Assembly: GCA_030278955.1 (NCBI GenBank)
Contig: JAOANR010000002.1
Coordinates: 3,833,982 to 3,897,981 of the forward strand
DNA length: 64,000 nt
Direction: 5' to 3'
Origin: Hygrophila difformis
Taxonomy: Eukaryota; Streptophyta; Magnoliopsida; Lamiales; Acanthaceae
Shown here: positions 11,389-23,188 of the stretch, piece after piece
Numbering within the stretch: position 1 is the first letter of the stretch
How the letters are laid out: the number at the start of each line of letters is the position of its first letter
Notes under the pieces: generated by a model
Told to the model about the DNA's origin: nothing
The model's database searches: none
Seen by the model: the letters and a program-made list of their open reading frames with translations, nothing else
Position numbers and translations under genes: made by a program

Positions 11389-11733
11389 CTAGCGCAAGCA
11401 ATAGATCTAAGTTAATATTCGCCAAGATTCTAGGTTCAATTCGCCAAGATTCTAGGTTCAAGTTTCGCCAAGATTCTAAGTTCAAGTTTTGCCAAGATTC
11501 TAAGTTCAATTCGCCAAGATCCTAAGTTCATAGGAGAGATGCAATATGCAAATGCAAATGATATTTCCCCCCAATAATAATTTAATGCACCACATATATA
11601 TATATATTTCCATGGGTTTTAAAATAAAATTTTCCATGGAAATAACACTTTAAAATTTAAAATAATAGTCAAAATACTAATAATAATTTAAAATTAATAA
11701 TGGTTTAAAAATAGTAGTTTTAAAAATAGCCGG

Positions 11734-11745
11734 GCTCTGATACCA
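11734..11745 (-). promoter_or_regulatory. Primer binding site, initiator tRNA-Met type (Element 1)
   Basis: On the minus strand TGGTATCAGAGC lies three bases after the end of the 5' LTR. It is complementary to the 3' end of plant initiator tRNA-Met, the usual primer for many Ty3/gypsy and Ty1/copia elements. It fixes the LTR boundary and the element's orientation. Confidence 0.92.
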
Positions 11746-11748
11746 ACT

Positions 11749-14352
11749 TGTAACACCCCGGTTTTTGGTCACCCAGGTCGGGATGTCACCGCCACATCCC
11801 CCTAGTAAGACACGGTTTCTCCGAGCTTACTAAAGAGATGCAAGGCTAGGTATTGCAGTATTTAAAAGTATTTAAATCATTCAAGATAGCCCATACAATA
11901 TAATTGGAAAATAATAATAGTATAGCGCAGCGGAAATAATTGGTTTAGTACAGTATCGCAGCGGAAAATATAAGTAGGGCCGACATGGCCAAAACACGGG
12001 TTAAACAGGCCCGTTCATAATATAGTCTAAAGTACGAATTTAAAAGCAAAATAACATTTCCCAAAATCCCATGCATGATTCGTGCTCACACATGCTCATT
12101 CCACATATTCTGTAAGAAAAGGGATAAAAATGGTTTTGGTCAGCAAATTTGCTGAGTAAGTTAACACATGCATGATCGTAGGGTTTAAAAGCCATTAATT
12201 GAATAACTTACTAAAAGCATGATAATAACATAATATTTAATTTCATCTAATCAACTATCCAATAGCACAATTTATCTCAGGGCTCTATTTAATAACACAT
12301 ATCGCATGCTTTAAGACAAAAGCCATAATTTAAATAAAGCATTTAAATAATTTAATTGGACAACAACATAATTTAATTTACTTTAATTTAATTTAAGATC
12401 CCCATTACATCCCCGATTTGGTATTTCAAAGTTTCACGATAGCATCGCGATGTCAACAAGTTTAGCCGGTAGCCCGGCGGCCGCAACCGTATCAGCCATA
12501 CCCAGTACCACTCCGGAGCCTCGGGAAACCCTTACGGATATTCACGAGAGTGTAGGCTCTATATTTCGCCGTTTTGGCAATATCACATTTCAAGTTTAGC
12601 GCGCGGGGTCACCATCGTCCATTACGGCACGAAGTGAATCGTTAGGGGGCACCCTGCAGAGCACTCACCCGTAATTTTAATTTATCAAGTTTGTAAGGGG
12701 ATTTAATTTTTAAAATCTGACTTCAATTGTATTTATTTAAAAATAATATCTCAACTCGTTTCAACCCTAAAGGTTAATTCCATGTTTCAACAAGATTTCA
12801 AGATTTTGTTTCCGGTAAACCACAGTTTACTCCAAAATTCGTCAAAAATCAGATTTAATTTCCAAAATTCCAAAATTTCATATCTGACTCAGAAACATCA
12901 AGATCTACAACTTTCATGTTTTAACTTTTTCAATCCGAGATACCTAAGTAGGTCAAAATCACCAATTTTCGCATAAGAACAATTCTGTCCGAGTTTAATG
13001 TGTCATAGTTTAAAGATTTCGAATTCTACCATAGCAATTCAACTCCAAATTTAATGAAATTTGACAGAGATCATCTTATGACAATTATCTACAACTTTCA
13101 TGTTCGGCCAAAGATCTAAAACAGTCTAGTTCCTATGTCAAAAACGTGATCAAGATCATTCCTAAGTTCTGTTCAAGATTTCAAGATCTAGATTCAAACA
13201 GCTCGGTTTCGGTGGGTTTTCACATATCAAATCAACTCCAAAAATTCTCAAACATTTATAGTAGCTAGATCTAAGTCTTAGGAACGTTTTTTGTGTTTTA
13301 AGTTTTTCCGTTTGAGTTCGTTTTAAGGTTCGGAAAAATTCATCAAAACTGTTGCGCCGGTAGAAAACGTATGATGACAGATTTACGAAAGATTTGATGA
13401 AGCTTTTAGTTTTACGTGTTTTAGTTACTCCCAAAACCATGTAAGCGTTAACTTACAGAGTTTATGAACGTCCGGGATCGTCTATTCGAAGGCGTGGCTT
13501 CCAGTCCACCGTTTCTCCTCTCCGTTCGTCGGGTTCTACGATCTAGATCTAATACGGGGTGTAGAAAGAAAGAGGAGATGATTAGGATTCGTTTTCGAAT
13601 CATTTATTGAACAAAGATTGGATCGAGACTTACCACGACTATGGAGATCTGTAGAAAAATTCGTCCAACAGCGTTCGTCTTGGTTTCGTGCCTCCGACGA
13701 CTCCGGATTTAGGGTTTCGAATGGGTAGAAGGTTGTAGGGTTTTGTAAACTTGTTCGGGGCTCCCAAGGGGTTTATTTATAGATTTCCCAAGCCCTAGGG
13801 CGTCCAACATCTGACCTAAGGGTCTTGGGTCGAGAGATGTTCAACTGAAAGTCGAAAAATCCGCGTTCGGGCGAGAGATTCACGCAACGGGTGAATCTGT
13901 CGTGTGGCGCGGTCGTGGCGCGCTCTTCCTCCTTCGACCGCGCGGCCACCGCGCGACACTCGCCTGGACTTCGGTCCGGGCGGGTCGTGCGATCCGTCGT
14001 GCTTTTCCGCCTCTCTTTCGGGTTTCTATCCCTCTATGCTCCCGAATACCGATTCCCGGGGTATCTTCGGGTTTCTACTTTCTCTCTAACTTTTTACTCG
14101 GGTCTAATTGGATGTTTTGGACTCGAATCCTCGAGTTCATTAGTATCGGGTTTTGGTGTACAATTTATTTCCCTTTAATAATTCTTTTTATTTAATTAAA
14201 TTCCTTTAATTCCTTTTTAAGTTAAAATCTCATTTCTCATTTCCTTATCTTTATTTATTTCTTTATTTGCTGGATTCATTTATTTATTGTATTTATTGTT
14301 TATTTATTTAATTATTGTTTTATTTTATGTTGGAAAATTCTCGGGTATTACA
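11749..14352 (-). repeat. Element 1 5' LTR (family A), 2604 bp
   Basis: On the plus strand it runs from TGTAACACCCCGG to CTCGGGTATTACA, with the matching TGTAA/TTACA ends of an LTR. It is similar over its whole length to 57304-59878. A minus-strand TATAAATA (13774-13781) is a likely promoter, giving a U3 of roughly 550-600 bp and about 2 kb of R-U5. A GC-rich inverted-repeat cluster of GGCGCG/CGCGCC type sits at 13900-13965, upstream of the TATA box. Confidence 0.92.
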
Positions 14353-14759
14353 TTATATGATATTTATTATGTTTAAAGAAGTGTTTACAGTCACTGTATG
14401 ACCATAAATATGTAATGGAAAAAAATCCACATTAATTGTCACCATAGACATCGATTGACATCATAACTTTAATACAAACCTCCAAAAATTGAGTCTTAAT
14501 TCTGCAGAGGTAACCTCATCTTTTGCAATCGAGTGGTCACTGTATGACTATAAATATGAAAATATAGTAAATCAGTATGCATGTTTTAAATTAATAAATT
14601 ACATAGTAAACATAATTGATACTCATGCTTCCAAGGTCCTTGTGCATGCCTGCATCAATCTCATTTAACAAATAATACAAAAATTGATAAAAGTTTTATC
14701 AACATAAGCCTACCTTCTTGTTCTTACCATGAGTCCATTATCCATTTAAGGTATTATAA
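14353..14759. other. AT-rich flank without a recognisable gene
   Basis: Host DNA beside Element 1. The phrase GTCACTGTATGA with following ATAAATATG occurs twice (about 14390-14411 and 14535-14557). Nothing else recognised. Confidence 0.4.
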
Positions 14760-14870
14760 TCTCTATATTATAAGAGAAGCACTTCAAAATCTTGCCAAAG
14801 CTGAATTGGAATATTGACCGTTGGATTAGAGATTGAATTAAAATTGTAACCGTCAGATCAGGATCCCTTG
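14760..14870 (+). mobile_element. Candidate Helitron 5' terminus
   Basis: After A at 14759 the sequence begins TCTCTATATTATAAGAGAAG and continues with GACCGTTGGATT and AACCGTCAGATC. A TC start after A, a TCTCTATATTATAA-type opening and 'CCGTTGGAT / CCGTCAGATC' phrases are common at the 5' ends of non-autonomous plant Helitrons. Gene-fragment-rich DNA follows on the same strand. No partner 3' terminus was found, so the assignment is tentative. Confidence 0.45.
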
Positions 14871-17800
14871 TTCATCTTGTCTTCATTTTATCCCAACATC
14901 CCAACATCGATCCCGGCCTCCCACATTTCCATCTCTCAAATCCTGCTTATTGCTCTCAAATCCCTCTTTCATCTCGCCCAGAGCTCTCGCCTCCTCTTGC
15001 CTGTGCGTCTCTCTCCAACCGTACCCCGTCTTCGTTCGCGCATTCAATTTCGTTTACAATCCTCGGGTACAGATTTCTGTAAATTTTTGTAGGGATTGTT
15101 CGTTAAAGGGTTTAGATAGGTCTCGGAGGGCTTTTGCGATTCGATTTCCCACACAAACCCTAGAAGATCGGGCCATGGTCTAAAATCTAACCCTCACCAC
15201 CGTTCCTTGTTATAAGCTGCCGGAATACTGCGCAGCCAAGGGGGCTTGCCGGGTTCGCATTGGGGCGGCAGTGGGAGGAGGAGGAGCCGCCCACCCTGAC
15301 GTGCCGTGGTGGGGACGGTGTCGTGTCGCTGGCCGACGCCGGGGAGCAGGGCGCCGCCGCGAAATACCGACGCTGCTGCTGCGCTGGTCGCCGGCAATGG
15401 GATCCCACTCACGAGGGTGATGGTGGCTGAGGCGATGTTCTGTGGCGGTGGTGATGGTGTTTCCGTTGTATAGGTTCCTTGAATTTTGGGACTTTTAGCC
15501 TTAATTGTTCGTTTTCTTGGCTTACAGTAATTCAGTTTTCTCAGTATGAGGTTTAATCTTCAATTTTTTGGATTCTAGGTTTGTTGCTGGTTTTTGTTTA
15601 GGACTTTCTGTGTTGCTACTTCTTGTTGGAATCGGAGAAAGATCTCGAGATTGTTGGTAAGACAGAAATCATTGTTTCAAAGTGTGCATCATTGTTCAAT
15701 GTTCTTCTCAGTTTATCTGGCCATATTTAATTTATCTTTGTGTATCGAATGCTTTTGTATTGATACGTTGACGTTTTGATCGAGTAAGCTTCCTGACATT
15801 AATGGTCTGAATACAGTTCCCTTGCCAAGAGTACTTGTGCGTGTGTTGCATCTCATTAAGGCTAAATTAAGACGACGATCTGATGGGAAGCCTTGGATGG
15901 TGCTCAATGCTTCACTATTTGTCGCCATACATTTTCTCTTGGAATTTGAGTACAGAAGTTTTAGGCTGGGCTCTCTTCTATTTCCTTTGTTTAGCGATCC
16001 TATTGCAAACATGGGATCTCTTTCCAACATATGGGTTGGATGATGATAGTAATGATAGCAGATAATAAATGATGGCTACATAACTTAAGAAATTGATGTT
16101 GTATGTGAAATTGGAGAGCAACATGATGGTAGCATATCTACTAGATGATAAAGGTGGCCCCATAACATAAGAAATTCCTGTTGCGTGCGAAATCGGATAG
16201 TAACATGATCGACATCAAATTTTACTTTTACCTGCTTTATAAAGAACTGCTGCAGCTGCAATCAAGGTTTTGTTTGGACTGTGGTATAAATTTCCAAAAT
16301 GATTTTGGTAATGCATTGCTAAAATACCCTCAAAATCAATTTAGGCTGCACATTGCGTATCTATTCAGAGTGAATCTGGTACGAATTTGACATAATTACC
16401 ATAAGACTGTGCCAAGATAAGTTTCTGGAGTTTTGGACATTATCGTCTGAAGTTTTCCTTGATTATCTTGGGAAAAACTGCTGCAAGCCTGCATCTGTAA
16501 TAAAGGTTTATTTTAATTTTATAAGCAGTTCAATTATTGTAGGTATAATATTAATCCTTTTTCTACAATCCCTGATAATCAATTTAAAGACCACTTAGTT
16601 TGCATAATCATACTGAATCTGGTACAAATATAACATAGTTGCCGAAAAAAATAGATGTGCTTGGATTTATTTTTGACAAATTATTCCATGAATAGTAGAG
16701 TTGTTGGTTTTATTAAATAATAATACAGTAGATTACAGGGTTGAGGATTCCCACTACTGTGTTGAATACTTGAATGTATTTCATATTATATTGATCAGGT
16801 GACCTGTTAATCTCATGGTTTAAAATTCTGGTGACATTGTGGATTCACTAATGGCTTTTGTATTTGGAACTTTAAGATTACACAATTCACTCTCATGGAA
16901 TTAGATATTCTTCACTATATCACTTAGTTGAGTTGCACATTCCAGATAAAGTTTGTCAGAAAAATGGCTACCAGTAGGCTATTTTGAGAGTTGGTTGCAA
17001 GCATTTTTGGGTTGGGGTTACCTTTGGAAATAGACAGTATTGCCTTTTCCTTTTGAGTTTCTGCGATTTTATTCAGTGTTTGGCTTGGGATTACAGTTTT
17101 ATGGCCGATTATGTTCAGAATGTAGGAGGATAAGTTTTGTTTCAAGCAATAAATAAATTATTTTTACTTCTCTGTGGTTCAAGACTTGTAATTTTGACAC
17201 CTACAAAGTGAGAATGGAAGTTGATCTTTGTTTTGGTTGAAATTTCTCTATAATAGATCATTTGAGTTCAACCTTTATTTCTTCCGGAAGCAGACGAGAA
17301 AAAATGGCTGCAAGTTAAGCAGGATGATTGCTCGGATTAATGAGGGTAAGGATATTATGGCGCCCAGAGTGAGTTTAGTAGAGCATTTTGTCATTATTTA
17401 TTTTTCTTATTACCTTGCTTTTCATTGTTTTACGTTGAGTAGTTTTCATAGTTTTTCTGGTTGCGAGCCTTAAATCTTTCTACCGGCTTTCCATGTGGTA
17501 TGTTGGTTTTAAAATTTTAGATTTGGTGAAGAAGTATCTTATATTGAGAATGAACACCCAGGAAATTTTATGGTAGGTTCTTTGAGGTGTGCCTGACAGA
17601 TAGTCTTTTTTGTTTAAAAAAATCAAGAAGCAGAGGTGATCAGTTTTTGTTTAGAGTTTTTTTTTTTAAATATTTTGTCTTCCCTAGCAGGTCCTCAATT
17701 AAATACATTTATTACTTTCTTATAGATTATTTTTATCCACCTTGCCTTTTACAATGTATTCTAATCCATTCGAATTGTCTTTGCAGCTGGCCTCTAATAC

Positions 17801-19547
17801 CCGTATTGTTTGTTTCCTTTTCTCAAATTTGTGCTGCCTTCTGGTGCCCCTATTTTATTGGTTAGTTATGGATTCTCGGTATTCCTATGGATTTTTCGGT
17901 ATTCCCAAAGTTGTCCTTGTGACTCCAGAGGGGTTCAAAGTTATCTTACTCCTTATTACAGCTTATTTTATAGTATTTTCTGGATCCAGCGATAGAGTTC
18001 AGTCAGAAGGCGAGGCAGGCTGCTGTTTCATAGGCGCTGCTTATTTAGCTTGCAAGTGAGCGTTTTCCTGCTACCATGACCTCATAGGGATGCTTGGTCC
18101 AGAGCACCTTCCTTCTATTGGTATCGGCTTACGAACAAAAAAGGGTTTTTGCTATATTGGCGCAGTATCAAAAAAAATTAAGACCAGGTCACACCCTGAT
18201 TCGTTTAAAAACCTTCTATTAGTTGAAATAATTTAATTATCAATGTTTCTTTTGTAATTGTTGTTGTTTGTTGGTTATTGGAGAATTGAGATTTTAATTG
18301 CTTAATTTGTTGTTGATTGTTAAATAATTTATGCACTTGTTTTTTGTTTTTACCATTTTCGAATATTTATTTATTGGATTGTAGAATATTGGGTGTTTGC
18401 AGATGTCTTTGGTAACTCAAAATTCTTGAACGATGTATTTTCAATTATGGAATGTATACAGTTGTGACTTTTGGGTTGATAATGATTTCTTCATTAGTCT
18501 TGACTTCGTCGTTATGGTTATAAGTTTGTTGAAATTGTGAATAGATCATTCGATTATTTGTTTATTTATAAATTGTTTGTTGATCTCTTTTAGTAATTGT
18601 TCTTCAAGAAAGCCTCCCGACCGCTCCTGATAAGTGTCAGGTTACATTCGTTCTATACGAACCCTATTTCTGATTCTTTCTGGCTTTCTGTGATCCATTT
18701 TTGTTTTTGTTTTTGTTTTCTGTTTTTTTTCTTCTTTCTTTTCTATTCTTTTCTCTTCTTTTCGCGTTCCTCTCAAGCGCTCTCTGTTATAAGTTCTGCT
18801 TTTGTTCGTCTGTAGGTTGTTCCTATTTTGGATTTGTTCGTATTGATGTGCGCTGTACACTTGGGTTAAGGTAACTAATCTCTTTCCTGTTGTTGCACCT
18901 ACGCATTTTGTAATTGTAATATATGATTGTTGCTTCCGGTTAGGTATATCTTCAATTTTCTATTTGCAACCAAATTCAATCAGCTGTTCATGCCAAAGCT
19001 AATGATTGGAAAAGCTACATTTCTTAAGACACATACAACAGATTCACCTGGGTTTCAAGAGGCTTGGGTCTCAACACATTCGTACCCTCAGACATACAAA
19101 TCACCAACAAACTTCCCAGGCTCGCAGGTCTATGCATAATAAATGTTGGATAAATCCTTCTCTTTGTGTCACTGTTTTGTGACATTGATGTGCATCTTGT
19201 GTCACTGTTTTGTGACTTGGATAAATGATTTTGTTTAAAAAACTAACACAAAATTTGTTACCGCGGTTTTGTCGCAAGCAAAAAAGTAAACCTCTATTCA
19301 GTGGACGCTATAAGTTAATTTGAGCTTACACTGGTCATAAGAGCGTAACTTTGATTCTCTTAAAGAAAAAGGAATGCACAACATAAGAAATTTCACACTC
19401 TGATCTGTCATCTGATTTATATTAGTAGTAAAATTTGAGATGCTCTTAGCTGAACCAAGTTCTTTGCTATTAAAATCTCATTTTGTTTCTGTATATCGGT
19501 ATAATTTTTGTGCATGCTAGATCCATTTCAATCATAGTTTTGTGCAG
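14871..19547. other. Gene-like but unassigned region
   Basis: 14880-15480 is comparatively GC-rich and resembles a 5' gene region, with several overlapping open frames and no motif known to me. 15800-16050, 17280-17390, 17870-18060 and 18940-19140 hold short open pieces with plausible splice borders in a T-rich, intron-like background; I cannot assign any. A C/T-rich run occupies 18690-18770. The region may be captured DNA inside a Helitron that starts at 14760. Confidence 0.35.
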
Positions 19548-21007
19548 GTTTCCTGTCAGATTGTTAAGCTTGTGCTGAGGAACAATGCTTTCACTTCACT
19601 GCGTGGAATTGAAATTTTGAAGTCACTACAAGGGCTTGATCTTTCGTATAATATTATTTCAAACTTCTTCAAGTTAGAGATTCTTGCTGGTTTTTCATCT
19701 CTTCAGAACTTATGGTTGGAAGGGAATCCTATTTGCTGTGCAAGATGGTTCCGACCACAAGTTTTGAGCCTTTTTTTATCAACCATACCAAGTGATTTTT
19801 ACTATTCAAACAACCTTATGCTATTTTTGCTTTGATTGTGAATTGTTCTATAATATATTAGTATTTTTTTTGCAAGTCCCTTAAAGCATGTCTTTTGTGT
19901 TTAGCCTGTTAGACTTATACAGTTGCATATTTCTTAAATTTGTATGTAAAAGGTTAAGCTGGATGAGAAGAAAATTTCCACAAGTGAGTTTTGGAAGCGG
20001 CAAATCATAATTGCAAGTAGGGAGAAGCAGCCTGCAAGCTTTGGATTTTATTTACCTGTTCAAGATGATGCTGATGCACCAGGAAATTTAAATATAAAAG
20101 GGTAGGGGAAATTCCATCATGATGCTACTTTGAACCCTTTCCTGCAGGCTGCAGTATATTTTCTTGACACGTATTTCTGTTGTTCTAATTATTCGCAGAA
20201 GAGAATATCTCGCCTTGTCAGCATTGAGGATAATGAGCACGACCCTTGTACATCTTTTGACCTAGATTCTCCCTCATGTGATAATCAGAGTTCAAGCAGA
20301 GATGAGAATCCTAATACAGATCAAGAAGCTGAAATAGAAGATTTGGTGACAAGAATTGAAGTTTTGAAGAAAGATCGTTCTGTTCTATGGTTGCAGGAAT
20401 TCAAAGAATGGATGAATCGAACCTTTGAAAATTCAGTTAATGGAAACAACAGGAGTACTATGTTCGACAAGAGTAATAGTATTCATTTGAAGAGCCAGAC
20501 AAATGATGATGACCTTGCTGAGTCTTCCAGACATATGTACGACTCTTTTAAGCTTTTTGGAGATGAAAGTAGCTCGGCTATTCTAGAATCCGAGACATCC
20601 TTTGCAGCTACATCTACAGGTGTTGGTTCCCAAAGGTATCTTGATCAAATTGGTGGATCAACTTCAATATCTTCCATGAGACACAATGAAGGGGGCGGAA
20701 TTCTTTTCAAAAATTTGAATCTGGATGAACAGTTTCTCTTCAATAATGAAGGTAGTGTGTTTGTGGATGCTGGGGAATTTAATTCTCATGAAGGGCCTAC
20801 TGGGGAAAATGTGACTACCGAACATCTGACTTCCACTTCATCTGCATTGAATGATATTTCTGGGTCCTACTCATCATCAGCTTACCCAGGATCACCTCCT
20901 CATTACCAAGAGGATATATTGCAAAGTCGCCACAATTTAGAGGAAGAAATTCTCCAGCTGTCTGCCGAACCATTCTGGTTGGCATCATCCGAAGGCAGTC
21001 TTGAATA
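19548..21007 (+). pseudogene. Fragment of a plant leucine-rich-repeat protein (STK11-interacting-protein-like)
   Basis: Three exon-like blocks are visible. 19548-19780 carries leucine-rich repeats (VKLVLRNNAFTSLRGIEIL, LQGLDLSYNIISNF, LQNLWLEGNPICCARW), ending in an LRR-cap-like NPICCARW. 19953-20101 reads KLDEKKISTSEFWKRQIIIA. 20199-21007 is Ser/Asp-rich with EAEIEDLVTRIEVLKKDRSV and WLQEFKEWM, and ends in TAA. The layout (LRR, NPICCARW, FWKRQIIIA, long acidic Ser-rich part with WL.EFKEWM) fits the plant family annotated as STK11-interacting or 'outer arm dynein light chain 1'-like proteins; this naming is from memory. N-terminal LRRs are missing and the frame does not obviously pass the second junction, so I call it a fragment. 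Confidence 0.6.
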
Positions 21008-21582
21008 ACTGGAGTACTTAAAGCCAATTATTTGCAAATCTCAATCTCTAAATTTTACCGATGAACTGGGTTGCTGTAAAAACCTGGTGAGGAAAACAGA
21101 TCCATGTAAGCAATAATTTAACTAAATGATCACTTCTTCTTCCCATTGTGCAAGACTAAAGAGGCCATCCGTGTGCCTTTCATTGATGTGTTTCATGGCT
21201 GATTGCTGTGCTGCGGACATGGTTCCCTGGTCTGAACATTTATTTAGATTTGAGAAGTGTGGCAATAATTAACTTATAGTAGTACATATTTTCCTATGCC
21301 TTGTTGAGGAGTTTTGGTAGTTTTATTATGCACTTCTTGTTTTAGTTCCTTTTGCTTTCATTTACTTGTTTTGTTTTAGACTGAACTCTTATTTGGAATC
21401 ATTTGATCAGTTTGGCAGAATTCGAGTATCTGATACAGAAAATTTGTCTTCCTTCAACGGTTCATATAAGATTGGAACAAAAATGATCCAAGGTGATTTA
21501 TTTCTACATAAAATCATTTCTTATATTCCAATATTATATACACGTATATACATATATATGATGTTCTTACTCATTATCCAGG
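21008..21582. other. Spacer with one unassigned exon-like piece
   Basis: Mostly intron-like. 21383-21494 is open (SYLESFDQFGRIRVSDTENL) and could be an exon of either neighbour or of a third gene; I cannot place it. Confidence 0.3.
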
Positions 21583-22759
21583 TTTGAAAGGTTTACATTC
21601 TTCCATTTTTGATGCTAGGATTGCACCTGAAAACTTGCTCCGTTTCTGTTTAGAGCATGATGATAAGTTCATTTGTTCTCATAAATCAATGATTTCATAC
21701 AATTTCTACAAGGTGAGTTTTTTCTGCTTGATGAAATTGTCTTATTCTGACTATCTTGCTATCATTAGTTATTGTTACTTTTTGGTCTCCATCAGGATTC
21801 AAACCCCCCAATGATGGATAAATTGGTGGAGCCCATTGAACATCTTAAACAACGAATTTTAGTGCTTCTGACAGAGTGGGATGATCACCCTTCTCTTAAG
21901 AAGGTTTTGGAAGCTGTTGACATGTTTTTAGCTCTGCCTCTCACAAGTCCTCTTGCCAAAGGTAAGCACTTGCATTTTCCAGGTATTATTTTCAGTCGGT
22001 CAGTAGTTTAATTTTTTTAACTGGTCTTGAGGAATTCTTTTTCATTTTTTTAAGGCTCTCTTGGCTTTGGAATTCCTTCTTACCACCATATGGATTGTGC
22101 AAGAAACTGTTGCCAAGTTTCCTCTCCAAGGTCAGGAATTTTTTTTTTCGTACGACCTTGTCTGGCTGCTTTTTAGATACAATAAGAAATAATCCCGATG
22201 AGCTTTATTTCATAATATTGTATATGGTTTTTCATTAATCAGATGCTATGGAAATTAATCCCTATCATTCACATATTTCTTTTTTTGCCAATGGACTTGT
22301 AGGTCAATTGGAACCTATTTTTTCTCTGGTGGCATTATGGCATAAGTTCGAGTTTGAATCTTGGCCTGCATTGCTTAATGAAGTGAAATCTCAATGTGAA
22401 AGAAAAGCTGGAAAAGTGAGTATCTGTCTTGTCTTGAATTAGTTACTCATTGACAGTACGTGTTTGTTATCTCTCTATTTTAGAGGTTTTATTCTGTTGC
22501 TTATGGCATTTATTTTTTAGAGGTTTTATTCTGTTGCTTATGGCATTTATTGTGATTGCTCTTGGATCTTACTCGAGATCAATAGCGTTTTATAAGATCT
22601 CCCTATATTTTAGTGTCTCAAGATTGCTAATATTTTTTTATTTTCTTTCTTTTTTGTCCATTTATTCTTTATATGCAGCTATGGTTTCCGCTGTATTCTA
22701 TTTTTCAACAAAATCGTAGTTGTGATGTTGGTCAATACGAAGTCCCTATGATTGAAAGG
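21583..22759 (+). pseudogene. MDN1: Fragment of midasin (MDN1/REA1), six exons
   Basis: Six consecutive exon-like blocks with GT-AG borders keep the order of midasin, the giant AAA+ ATPase that remodels pre-60S ribosomes in the nucleus and nucleolus. Blocks: about 21587-21712 (ISYNFYK); 21796-21960 (MDKLVEPIEHLKQRILVLL, then ALPLTSPLAK); 22053-22130 (LLALEFLLTTIWIVQETVAK); 22303-22415 (EPIFSLVALWHKFEFESWP, LLNEVKSQCERKAGK); 22678-22759 (LWFPLYSIFQQNRSCDVGQY). The LALPLTSPLAK and W..LL.EV...ER.AGKLWFPLYS stretches are characteristic of the long linker region. Only about 200 of more than 5000 residues are present, with no AAA modules or MIDAS domain, so this is a captured or relic piece. Codon frame inside the blocks is mostly intact. 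Confidence 0.75.
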
Positions 22760-22978
22760 CATGTATCTCCTTACATATTTCATTGATGTTTCTTTCAACT
22801 CTAATCCTGTCAAATTCATTAAGTTGAGACCTATGCAAATGTGGATGTGAACCGGGTTTTCTTAAGTAATTCAAATCCAGCCTGATTGATTTTCTCGGGA
22901 TATTTTGGTTACTAATGTTTAGTGTAAAACATACAACTTCCAAACATCGAGTTTGTTATCCATGTGTATTATGGTGGC

Positions 22979-23188
22979 AGATAGAAAAAAGAAAGGCGTT
23001 CTTCACAACTGGTCATAGGCAATTAGATGTTCAGAGAGCACTAAAACTTACCAACGCTGTGAGGAAGATAAAGAAGGATAAGAAGCATTTCCTGGCTTCC
23101 ATGTGTTTTGCAATTCATATGTAGTCAGCTTGCAGAGGTTTGTATAAATACCTTCGCCACTGTCTCGGAGGAGACCTTAGCTCACATG
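22979..23188 (+). pseudogene. Exon-like piece of an unknown gene, cut by Element 2
   Basis: After a GGCAG acceptor the frame reads IEKRKAFFTTGHRQLDVQRA and continues KLTNAVRKIKKDKKHF. A second piece (about 23128-23188) reads LAEVCINTFATVSEETLAHM and runs up to the Element 2 target duplication. It does not match midasin as I know it and I cannot name the protein. Charged, helical composition. Element 2 inserted directly into it; host sequence resumes at 34246. Confidence 0.4.
23184..23188. repeat. Target-site duplication ACATG, left copy (Element 2)
   Basis: ACATG occurs immediately before the first LTR and again at 34241-34245 after the second. A perfect 5-bp duplication is the integration mark of Ty3/gypsy elements and shows that Element 2 is complete at both ends. 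Confidence 0.95.

Larger units (their letters stand above)
7104..14352 (-). mobile_element. Element 1: truncated Ty3/gypsy chromovirus-type retrotransposon (family A)
   Basis: Reading on the minus strand the order is 5' LTR (14352-11749), tRNA-Met primer site, an extra upstream ORF, gag, protease, RT, RNase H and the zinc-binding start of integrase. The sequence stops abruptly near 7104-7112 in flanking DNA, so the catalytic integrase core, chromodomain, polypurine tract and 3' LTR are missing. The long LTR (2.6 kb), RT sequence and Met primer fit the Tekay/Del-like chromoviruses. No target duplication can be checked because one end is lost. The same family supplies Element 3 and the LTR fragment at 56978-57303. 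Confidence 0.9.

Noticed and set aside
18597..18860. Overlapping Lys/Glu-rich and Phe/Ser-rich frames at 18.6-18.9 kb
   Set aside because: They are a consequence of a T/C-rich tract.
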